The notes under the pieces: model-generated
Database searches by the model: none
The model's input: the letters and a program-made list of their open reading frames with translations, nothing else
What the model was told of the DNA's origin: nothing
Translations under genes and position numbers: made by a program
From: Dermanyssus gallinae
Lineage: Eukaryota > Arthropoda > Arachnida > Mesostigmata > Dermanyssidae
Assembly: GCA_003439945.1 (NCBI GenBank)
Contig: QVRM01001115.1
Span: 333,981-397,980, forward strand
Length of the DNA: 64,000 nt
Direction of reading: 5' to 3'
Shown: in pieces, positions 41,854 through 50,690 of the stretch
Layout: the number at the start of each line of letters is the position of its first letter
Numbering within the stretch: the first letter of the stretch is position 1

Positions 41854-43885
41854 TTTTTTTTTATAGAGGTAACTGGTAAAATGCGTTATGCACACCGGGC
41901 GACGTTGTTAAAGCCTCGGTAGTGTGGGACTCGCACCCACTAAAATCCAGTCGTCCTCTTTGCCCCTTGACGGAGGGTGGCCGCAGTACTGTCTTCTCGA
42001 GATTACTTCGCCTGGCCACTCTTCTTGCCTTTTAGGCTGCTCGGCTTTGTGCGGCGGTTATTTTCGCCTCAGAGATACCTTGTGCGAATCTTCTTACTAG
42101 AATCCAGGATTTGTGATCTTTGAGGAGCGCCTCTACAAGGGCCTGGCATGTCAAGGGGTTCTGCAGTCCTAGGTTCCGGCAGAATAGCTCTCGCTCAGTG
42201 TCGAAGAAGGAGCACCGCTCATAGCAGTGCCTAACATCATCCGGCTCCCCCGAGTTGCACATGCGGCATACAGGGGAGTCAGTTTTACAGATGCGGTGTA
42301 GGTACTGCTGGAAACAGGCGGTGTAGGTACAGGCTGAAAACAGGCATGACCTGTTAACAGTTGCGCGAGTGGGTAGGTAAGCGAGCCGTGTTTGAGGCTA
42401 TACCATTTTTTAAGATCAGGAAGTATCTTGTCCAATATCCAGGATGGCCCGGCTGGATTGCTTCCCATTGCTGGCTCCATTCGCTTAGTGTGTCAGTTCT
42501 GCTGACTAGTGTGCCCTCCGTCAGAACGTTGGTTACAGGGTTTCTTGATGCCAATTCTTTTTCTCTCAAGTCCCAGGGAATTTGTCTGGAGAGTACCTGT
42601 ACGGCTGCTGTGGAGGCCGTGCGACTTGCTCGTGTTAGGCTAAGCGCCATAGGTCTTTGGGTCTTGTTGAGGAGGCGACGTGTTGTAGCTCTTGTAGTAG
42701 TGCGTTCCCATAAGGGTGCGGCGTATAACATGATGCTGTCTATTACTGATGCTAAGAGTCGGCGCCGAGAGTCGCTTGCTCCTCTGGTCCGTGGGAGGAT
42801 TTTCCGTAACTCTGCTGAGGCTTTGGCTGCTTTTTTAGCTGCATAGCGCACATGAGGTGTTCCTGTGAGAGCTCTATCCAGGATCACGCCCAGGTACTTG
42901 ACCACGGGCGTGGGTGTTATTGGATGGCCTTCCAGGTGTAAATTTAAATTGCGTGGAGGACGCTTCAGACCGTTTAGAAGGATTGCTTCCGTTTTTTTGT
43001 GAAGCCAGTTCGAGGCCAAGCGTGCGGAGGTGTTGTCGGATATCCGCCAAGGCTCCGTTGGCTGTACCTTCGAGCAAATCCTCGTCACTGGCGGTAACGA
43101 TCAGTACCAGATCGTCTGCGTAGGCGAAAAGAAAAAACTCCCGGGGGATGCGGCAGTCTTAGTACTCCATCATAGGTTATGTTCCACAGGGTTGGTCCAG
43201 TACAGATCCTTGGGGAACCCCGGCAGTGACGGCGTAGTCCACTCCATCGTATGTAGATGTTCGGTCCTTTAGATACGACGCTAGGATACGTCGTAGGTAG
43301 GGAGACACGCCTTTATTTCCAATTGCTTGGTTTATGGCGTTCCACGAGAGCGTATTAAACGCGTTTTTGACATCAATAAGGACGGCCAGGCAGTGCGCCC
43401 GGTTTGCGATAGGTGAATTTCTTTGTGTTTCAGCTATGTTTAGAACTTTGCTGATAGCCGAGTGTGTGGAGTGCCCGGCGCGGAAACCATGCTGGTTTTC
43501 TGACAGCGCCTTCTTGTCTTCTAATTCTGTAACTAGTCGCCCGTTGAGAATATGCTCAGCTGCCTTGGATAGGCAGGAGAGCATGCTTATAGGGCGGTAT
43601 GCTGAGGGGTCTCCTTGTGGCTTCCCGGGTTTCGGGACAAGGGTTAGGCGTGCCGTTTTCCAAGGCTTTGGGTATTCTCCGCTGGTGAGAATTGTGTCCA
43701 TCATGCGTTTGAATACCTTTGGATGTTTTTTTAGGAGTACGCTTACTGCTTGAGGGGGGATAGCATCTGGGCCCGGCGCTTTCCCTGGTCGTATGCGTTC
43801 AGCCACTATTCTGATCTCTTGAATTGAGATTGCCTCGAAGAAAAGATCTGAGGTTTCTTCAAAGAGTACCGACTCCGGCAATGGT
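41854..43885 (-). mobile_element. R1-clade non-LTR retrotransposon F, 5'-truncated
   Basis: Minus strand; T-run 41854-41862 is the A-tail next to (TA)n, and the 5' end at 43885 also meets (TA)n. It diverges strongly from the A/C/D/E group and lacks their 3'UTR stem-loop. A decayed relative lies at 59.2-60.0 kb. Confidence 0.9.
42032..43881 (-). pseudogene. R1-clade ORF2 of element F (RT + C-terminal knuckle)
   Basis: 43881-43177: KAPGPDAIPPQAVS, LTLVPKPGKPQGDPSAYRPI, ENQHGFRAGHSTHSAISKVL, VLIDVKNAFNTLSWNA, VTAGVPQGSV. A shift near 43190 precedes the active site FAYADDLVLIVTASDED (about 43135-43085). 43088-42354 carries the thumb (KYLGVILDRALTGTPHV, IDSIMLYAAPLWE). 42262-42032 has the knuckle CRMCNSGEPDDVRHCYERC and the C-terminus. 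The endonuclease is missing. Confidence 0.92.
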
Positions 43886-43952
<67 letters not shown>

Positions 43953-43983
43953 TCCCAGGAATATAAATATATATATATATATA
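43886..43983. repeat. (TA)n microsatellite
   Basis: TA array with the TTCCCAGGAA interruption; separates the 5' end of element F from the A-tail of the RLE-type element. Confidence 0.97.
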
Positions 43984-44039
43984 TTTTTTTTTGTTCTGCT
44001 TGACAGAATCGCAAAACTTAAAATTTTATTATTTTATTA

Positions 44040-46620
44040 TTATTTGGTTACATGTGAAATTCTGACGCCGCTTTGGCTACGGCAAAAAGTGAGTCCCTTG
44101 CCTGTTGGCAATGAACCTATGATCGACGCTGCGTTGCCGCGCTGTACCTCAACCGATATCCTTTGCAGCAAAAACTGCCATGCCCTCCTATCGCCGGTTG
44201 CCACCGCGACTCTGGATCCCAACTCCGCAAAGAAACCCTTTGTAATTTCTCCCATTGGCCCCAGTGTTTCGAAAGCGACCGGTTGGACGATGAAGTTCTG
44301 CTCCAGTTCACGGTATTTGGCTAGCTTGCAGTCTTCGGCTGCTCCGACCTCCCGGCTGGTGTGACGAACGTAGAATGCGGCCAGCGTACACGACACGGTG
44401 ACGTCGTAGACGAGGCATCGGCCTTCGCTCCATGGAACTAAAGTAGGGCCATCCGGCCGCAGTTGGCTGTTAGACCACAATCCAACAGGGTCTTTAACAG
44501 CAGGGATGTGGGCTGTCTGCAATGCCCGGTGAATTACGTCATTCTGAGCCGAGTGCCTCGAGAACCTGCCGGCGCTCCTCTTGTAGGCAAGAGCATGCTC
44601 GCCGGTAAAAGACACCGGGAGGTCGCATCGAGCGCAATTATGAGCAAAGCAGACTGATTCCCCCAAGCGCAGACCGGAGGCGATGCGGAGTGTGGTACTG
44701 TCCAGCATCGTCCCCAGCTGCGGTGAGAGAATGGCCTGACGCCATTTGCCGCTCCATGGATCTATCGCGGCTCTCAGTCGCGCCCGCTCATTTGTGTTAC
44801 TCGCCTGCGTCAACAGTTGCTCTTGAATCGCCTTGACAACTTGCGAGTCTAAAGACGATTACGATGTGCTCTCAGGAAGCTGACCCCATTTATTCTCGTA
44901 GTCGAGGCAAGCCTGATCAATCTGGTCGCTGAAACTTGGGTGAGCATTTGGTAGTGCGATCCCTTGTACCAGAGTCTTGGTGGTTTTAAGGAACCCAATT
45001 TAGGCAGTAATAGCAACTTGCGAGGCCATACGGATTCCCAAGCCACCCAAGGACGTCGGGAGTGAAGCCTGTACCCAAGACGATTGCCTGAGCTGAACGT
45101 TCAAAATAACTTGGAAGTATTTCGCAATGTCTCGTGGATCGAGTGAAGCAAGTCCGGATTGGCGTAAGCTCGTGAGCAGCGGAAAAAGTACATTAGCATT
45201 GGGGTTGACAAGCTCATGCGTAACAGGCAAAGCGCTGGGTGAGCGTCCAAGAGTCGCAGTCTGGAACACCAGCGCACGAGATCAGAGCCCTTTTTAGATA
45301 AAGAAATATCTATGGAGTCGTCGAGAATTGGGGCTCCTAAGAGCTCCATCTCGTTAACGCGTATTAACCTGGCTGCTGGCAGAAGATTGACTTCACATTT
45401 GGAGTCATTAAGTGTGAGCCCTGAGACGGCCTCGAACCCCCTTTACTAGGACTAAGTCTCTTAGCACCTTAAGAGTGTCACCGGCGAGGGTGCCGTCGTC
45501 TAGAAACCACGGTCGGAGTTTTAAAGACAGACGCGATTTAAGCTCGTGAATAGCGACGCAAAATAGAGCGGCGCCACAAGGGTCCCCCTGTTGAACACCG
45601 GAACAAGACTCAATAAACTCTCCTTGCCAAATCAGCTTGCTTGAGAACCTGTACATCTGGTGTACTAGCGGGTATAGCGTCTTATATAGGGCCTTAGCGA
45701 GTTGAAGGCGTTTTTAAAGTCAAGTTTGACGATTACCTTGCCTGGGACACCTGTTGCGGTTGATGAATGCTCTTGTTGCGTGCACGGCCGCTTCCGCGCC
45801 TCCCCTGATTCCGCAGCCCAGTTAATGCGAAGAGACTAATTCGATAATGTCCGGCAAGCTCTTCCTGGTTAGGATTTTCCCGATTACCCGACGCAGTGTC
45901 AGTCAGACGGTAATTTGTCTAATGCCGCCGTCTTTTTTGCGCAAGGCCATAGAAGCGAGGCACCATAGAAGACGGGGAGCACGAAATCTGCAAGCTTTCC
46001 GTTTACAGCGAGATTGACGAAGCGCACTAGGCTAAGGACGAGTTGGTTCTCCTCGCCATTCCTGCCGATGAGATCGTTCAGATGGCGTGGTCGCAGGCCA
46101 TCGGGTCCCCCGCCCGAGCTGTTGGCGAAGCTTCTGATGGCGTTGATCACATCTATCGCAGACACAGTGATCTCGTGGGACTTGCCGGCGGACACGGGAG
46201 GCGGTGCAAGGGAAAAGTTACGTGGACATGGGGGATGTTTGTCTATCAGCGCCAGCCTCGTTTTGCCGGAGTGTGGGGCCACTGTCGGTGGACAGAAGAG
46301 CCCTCGCCGCAGAGGCAACGTCGCCAAGAGCGAGCTTTCCTTGAACGACGCGAGCCAAGGAAAAGCCCTTGAGAGACGTGCTGCTTAGTCGAGTAGTTGA
46401 CGCTGAAGCAAGGGGGATAGTTTCAGGGCCATTTCCCGCTCGGAATTGTTTAGGTTCTCGCGAAGTACCGATGTAAGGGTTCGGCCGCGTTCCTTCTGGC
46501 GCGGAATGCAAACTACTGCAGTTGGGAATTGAAGTAGTCCTCTGTATGACTCCCTACTGGCTGAAAGGCAGACCTCGTTAATCAGGTTTGAGAGCTCGAG
46601 AGACGTCAGAAATCATTTAA
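44040..46620 (-). pseudogene. RLE-type ORF2 (RT FLDDG box + restriction-like endonuclease)
   Basis: From the N-terminus: the region near 46600-46500 (LLQFPTAVVCIPRQKERG), then VVQGKLALGDVASAARALLS at about 46360-46300. RT 46327-45899: GGGPDGLRPRHLNDLIG and FVNLAVNGKLADFVLPVFYG. 45656-45408: GVQQGDPCGAALFCVAIHEL and the active site WFLDDGTLAGD. 45349-45000: palm/thumb. 44813-44040: endonuclease with CARCDLPVSFTGEHALAYK, RHSAQNDVIHRAL, LRPDGPTLVPW, LVYDVTV and KLAKYRELEQ, ending VEVQRGNAASIIGSLP. Shifts lie near 46370, 45880, 45670, 45380, 45050 and 44850. The endonuclease frame itself is open for 257 codons. Confidence 0.85.
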
Positions 46621-48140
46621 GATGCGCTTTTGATGTTAGACGTCGCGAGGATAACGTCGTGAAGTGAGGTTTGTGCCGGTGCACTTGCAGCGGACCTTGC
46701 ATAGGGTCCTTCCCTCAATGAAGGAGCCGAGCCGTTGTTGTCGCGGCTGCTGGCAGAGGCAACGGCCCACCTGCGGATGTCTTGTTGTGGCATCATTGCG
46801 AGGGAGAACTAGTCTTCGGTGCGACGTCGCACGCGGCAGCGGCGGTAGCCGCTGTCGTCGCGTTATCGGTTTTGATCGGTCGCAGATCCGCCAAACCGAA
46901 GGTTAGAGCAGACTGAAGAGCATCTTTAAGCTGCTCGCGCAGGCCCTCAGTGAGATCGGTTGGGCCGTCGGTGGAATTGGTGGATCTCGTAGCCGACCTA
47001 GCGAGTTCGGTTTGGCCGAACGAGCCAGGAAGAATGCACGCAAACGCTCTTTCGATAGCACTGCTGATGTAAATAACAATGGTGTCGATGATGGATGGAT
47101 AGTATCTTTTTGGTTATTGCGAAGATCATATTGTCAAGACCGTCGCTTCGCGTTGAAAGGAGGGGCGCTCCTCAACGGCCACAGGAGTCTTTTGAGGCGG
47201 GTCCACACGTCGTGGAGGGACCTTAACCCCGTTACGAACGACTGCGGAATAAGATCGTTTTGAAAACGAGGCCGATGGCTGGATGTCGCTCACCGGTGCG
47301 CAGACCTTCACCGTGGGAGCGGAGGTGTTTGTTGGATGCGTAGTGGCGCTGATCTCGTTGAGTTGCGCCATTCGTTGGAGGCGATGTGGGCACGATCCCC
47401 AGGTAGACTCGTGAGGCCCCTTGCAGAGACAACATTTCGGGGGCTGTGTACAGTCTTTACAGAGGTGGTTAGTGGAGCCGCAGCGGCGGCATCGAGGGGA
47501 CGACCACGGGCATTTCGGACTGATGTGGTCTAGGCTAAAGCACCTGTAGCAGTGGTGTGGCTCCCTGTAGAGCATCAATGCCGGCAAAGGTAAGAAAGAC
47601 GCTGTCAGTAGGCATTACAAAGCCTGTCCTGATGCTTTTGACCGCACACGAATGGCCTCGGTCACCCCCAAAGACTGCAGCTCATTGACAATCATCACTG
47701 AGTGACGGATGAACGCCACAGATTTTACCCTTAACGGTGGATATTTGGTTGCTCGTCCGTGATTGGACAGGTATACCCGCGAGTGATGTTAAACTCAGCA
47801 AAGTGGTCCTATCCATCAAATCAGCGGCAATAATGACGAGCTCACCGCTGCGAGCGAAGCAAGGCTCATCCATTTTCCCCTTGATATGCCTGGCTATATC
47901 CATACACACTTTAATGAAATTTTTCTCAAGTACTTTGTCCTCGGCTGAGAATAAAACTGCTTCGGAACGCTCCTTTGTTAGGACCAGTTATCCTTAGAGA
48001 CGGTTTATTACCCGGGCCGACCTTAATCCAGCCATCTGGATCATCGACGTTAAGAGTATCACCCTCCTCAGCCATTATATTATCTCCCAGCGAGACCAGT
48101 TTTCCCGCGCTATCAGAAATGACTGTAACATTAGCGCCAT
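46621..48140 (-). pseudogene. Gag-like ORF1 with CCHC zinc knuckles
   Basis: The N-terminus near 48140-47990 (GDNIMAEEGDTLNVDDPDGW) is followed by a shift. 47909-47682 is the gag-type core (KGKMDEPCFARSGELVIIAA, ISTVKGKICGVHPSLSD). The stretch near 47640-47590 (RTGFVMPTDSVFLTFAG) leads to 47587-47126 with zinc knuckles CYRCFSLDHISPKC and CRRCGSTNHLCKDC and a further CCLCKGPHESTWGSC. A low-complexity C-terminus continues to about 46800. This ORF1 type is known mainly from APE-type LINEs, so its position upstream of an RLE-type ORF2 is notable. Confidence 0.72.
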
Positions 48141-48144
48141 TTGC

Positions 48145-48168
48145 ATATATATATATACATATATATGA
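48145..48168. repeat. (TA)n tract at 5' end of the ORF1
   Basis: Short TA array (with one ACATA) exactly where the gag-like frame begins to be unreadable. Confidence 0.93.
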
Positions 48169-48332
48169 AATGAAAAATCATCTTTTTAGTAACCATGTAT
48201 CTCGAATAAACCATTTATTGTCCTTTGGTACAGACGGTGCCACAACCATCCCAGGTAGAATCTTAGACAGTCAAGAAGTCTATAAAACACGCCAATGGGC
48301 CGACACGAATGAGAATGCGTGTGTTTTTTTTA

Positions 48333-48608
48333 TCAAGTTCCGGCTGAAACTTCGTATTCAAGAAAAAGTATTCTATAGATGTCCTTCTTGTTGTTAAACG
48401 CCAAGTAAAACTCTCCCTTAAAACGGTTTTCGATACTTCTGTTTACAGCGCTTGCAGACAACGGCCCAAGTTTTTGGTCTCTTGTACCATCATCATCAAA
48501 CCAAATACTAACCCAAAATTGTCTGCGCACCTCAGTTGCTTTCACGAAATAGTCCTTAGGTGAAGCGAGAGGGCCGTTTGGACGAACCATACACGAACCG
48601 TATTTCAA
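48333..48608 (-). CDS. Unrecognised protein segment, duplicate copy 1 (91 aa)
   Basis: I do not recognise the family. The frame starts MKYGSCMVRPNGPLASPKDY (Met at 48606-48608), contains RRQFWVSIWFDDDGTRDQKL and ends LFLEYEVSAGT with TGA. Composition is normal for a folded soluble protein: no repeats, no membrane segment, aromatic and acidic residues mixed. Upstream in the same frame, beyond a TAA, lies a further coding-like stretch (YCKSAHLNLDDLKSVKKDLH, SDSGESNDEEMWKQ) to about 48750. The real gene may therefore be longer, interrupted by a stop or an intron. The near-identical copy at 49685-49960 has the same stop. Confidence 0.4.
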   Translation of the reverse strand: MKYGSCMVRPNGPLASPKDYFVKATEVRRQFWVSIWFDDDGTRDQKLGPLSASAVNRSIENRFKGEFYLAFNNKKDIYRILFLEYEVSAGT

Positions 48609-48954
48609 AAATTATTGCTTCCACATTTCTTCGTCGTTACTTTCACCGCTGTCACTCGCCCACATGCTGTGCAAGTCCTTCTTAACACTTTTTAGGTCAT
48701 CCAGATTTAAGTGCGCACTTTTGCAATACTCGGGACCTGAGGATTTACCTGTAATCACACCGCCAAAAACAAGAGTCGCAACACACAAATTAGAAATTCC
48801 ATTTAAATTATCTGGATTGCAATAGTAAGAATGATGCTGATAACCAATTCACATTACTAATTAGTTAATTGCAAATAGTAAGAATGATGCTGATAACCAA
48901 TTCACATTACTAATTAGTTAATTGCATCGGGTCCGCGTTTCCACGTCAATATAC

Positions 48955-49250
48955 ATATATATTAAAAATATTAGATATGGTTCTTTAATAATAAAAATAA
49001 TATTAGATATGGTTCTTTAATAATAAAAATTAGACATAGTTCTTTAATAATAAAAATTAGACATGGTTCTTTAATAATAAAACATGCTATGCTCATAAAT
49101 GGTCAAAGATCGTTTCACTGCGTTTCACCAACAAACGAGTGCAAATAAAAATAATATTAGATATGGTTCTTTAATAATAAAAATTAGACATAGTTCTTTA
49201 ATAATAAAAATTAGACATGGTTCTTTAATAATAAAACATGCTATGCTCAT
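48955..49250. repeat. Minisatellite, about 27-bp unit, in duplication unit 1
   Basis: Imperfect units of the type TTAGAYATRGTTCTTTAATA plus ATAAAAA, four units at 48970-49083 and three more at 49155-49237. The two clusters are separated by a non-repeat spacer that also recurs (49084-49140 and 49238-49294). Unit 2 keeps only about two units. Confidence 0.85.
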
Positions 49251-49684
49251 AAATGGTCAAAGATCGTTTCACTGCGTTTCACCAACAAACGAGCGCACTA
49301 CGCAGAGTAGATGACTCTTCTGCTCTCCAAGATGGAACGCCTAGGTATTCACATCCATACGTCAACTTACAGAATGTATGAATTGCTAGAAAGTTTTTCG
49401 TGTAAGTTCCAATAACCTACGAAGCCAACAAGCCATCATTCACCGTTTGAGGGCCAATTGGGCAAAAATCATCTTTTTAGTAACTATGTATCTCGAATAA
49501 ACCATTTATTGTCCTTTGGTACAGACGGTGCCACAGCCATCTCAGTTTCCCAGGTAGAATCTTAGACAGTCAAGAAGTCTATAAAACACGCGAAGATACT
49601 ATAATCACGAAGATCAGCGCTAGAATAAACGAATCACTAGTCACGCCAATGGGCCGACACGAATGAGAATGCGTGTTTTTTTTA

Positions 49685-49960
49685 TCAAGTTCCGGCTGAA
49701 ACTTCGTATTCAAGAAAAAGTATTCTATAGATGTCCTTCTTGTTGTTAAACGCCAAGTAAAACTCTCCCGTAAAACGTTTTTCGATACTTCTGTTTACAG
49801 CGCTTGCAGATAACGGCCCAAGTTTTTGGTCTCTGATACCATCATCATCAAACCAAATACTAACCCAAAATTGTCTGCGCACCTCAGTTGCTTTCACGAA
49901 ATAGTCTTTAGGTGAAGCGAGAGGGCCGTTTGGACGAACCATACACGAACCGTATTTCAA
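49685..49960 (-). CDS. Unrecognised protein segment, duplicate copy 2 (91 aa)
   Basis: Same length and reading frame as the copy at 48333-48608. The predicted proteins differ at few positions (DDDGIRD against DDDGTRD; IEKRFTGE against IENRFKGE), all amino-acid changes, and no stop or indel has arisen inside the frame. The upstream stop (W-K-Q-stop) is conserved in both copies, although the preceding Gln codon differs (CAG here, CAA in copy 1). Confidence 0.4.
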   Translation of the reverse strand: MKYGSCMVRPNGPLASPKDYFVKATEVRRQFWVSIWFDDDGIRDQKLGPLSASAVNRSIEKRFTGEFYLAFNNKKDIYRILFLEYEVSAGT

Positions 49961-50603
49961 AAATTACTGCTTCCACATTTCTTCGTCGTTACTTTCACCG
50001 CTGTCACTCGCCCACATGCTGTGCAAGTCCTTCTTAACACTTTTTAGGTCATCCAGATTTAAGTGCGCACTTTTGCAATACTCGGGACCTGAGGATTAAC
50101 CTGTAATCACACCACCAAAAACAAGAGTCGACACACACAAATTAGAATTCCATTTAAATTATCTAGATTGCAATAGTAAGAATGATGCTGATAACCAATT
50201 CACATTACTAATTAGTTAATTGCATCGGGTCCACGTCAATATACATATATGTATATTAAAAAGATTAGATATGGTTCTTTAATAATAAAAATTAGAGAGC
50301 ATGGTCTTTATAATAAAACATGCTATGATAAATGGTCAAAGATCGTTTCACTGCGTTTCATCACCAACCAAACGAGCGCACTACGCAGAGTAGATGACTC
50401 TTCTGCCCCTAGGTATTCACATCCATACGTCACTTACAAAATGTATGAATGCCTAGAAGGTTTTTTCGTGTAAGTTCCAATAAACCTACGGAAGCCAACA
50501 AGCCATTTATTTCCCAGTTTGAGGGCACAATTGGGGCGGCATTAAAATCCAAACTGTCCTCGCATACCTGGGGCGATGCGATAAGTCACTGGAAGTAACA
50601 CAT

Positions 50604-50690
50604 ATTAATATATATATATATATATATAATATATATAGATATATATATATATATATATATTAATATATATATATATATATATATCTATTT
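50604..50690. repeat. (TA)n microsatellite with GATATA/TTAATA variants
   Basis: Imperfect, partly palindromic TA array following the tandem duplication. Confidence 0.95.

Larger units (their letters stand above)
43984..48148 (-). mobile_element. RLE-type non-LTR retrotransposon with gag-like ORF1
   Basis: Minus strand, about 4.2 kb. It has an A-tail (T-run 43984-43992), a short AT-rich 3'UTR, ORF2 (RT + RLE) to about 46620 and a gag-like ORF1 above it to 48148, where (TA)n begins. No microsatellite or other element lies between the two ORFs, so I treat them as one element; two adjacent insertions remain possible. The RT type differs from R2 (FLDDG box rather than FADD). Confidence 0.78.
48177..50540. 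repeat. Direct tandem duplication, two units of about 1.1-1.3 kb
   Basis: Unit 1 is 48177-49466 and unit 2 is 49467-50540; the start motif AATCATCTTTTTAGTAAC recurs 1290 bp apart. The units are near identical outside indels. Unit 1 has lost about 56 bp present in unit 2 (about 49589-49644), and has an extra copy of a 56-bp block (48833-48925). Unit 1 also has an extra internal stretch with repeats of TTAGACATRGTTCTTTAATA. Both units contain the same open frame. No transposon signature is seen. Confidence 0.93.

Noticed and set aside
41629..41922. Ile/Tyr-repeat open frames in TA arrays
   Set aside because: Dinucleotide TA has no stop in one frame and gives IYIYIY; not protein-coding. The same holds near 10.3, 26.0, 32.4 and 56.0 kb.
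48955..49250. CRISPR-like array
   Set aside because: The direct repeats of about 27 bp are contiguous, with no unique spacers, in eukaryotic DNA: an ordinary minisatellite.
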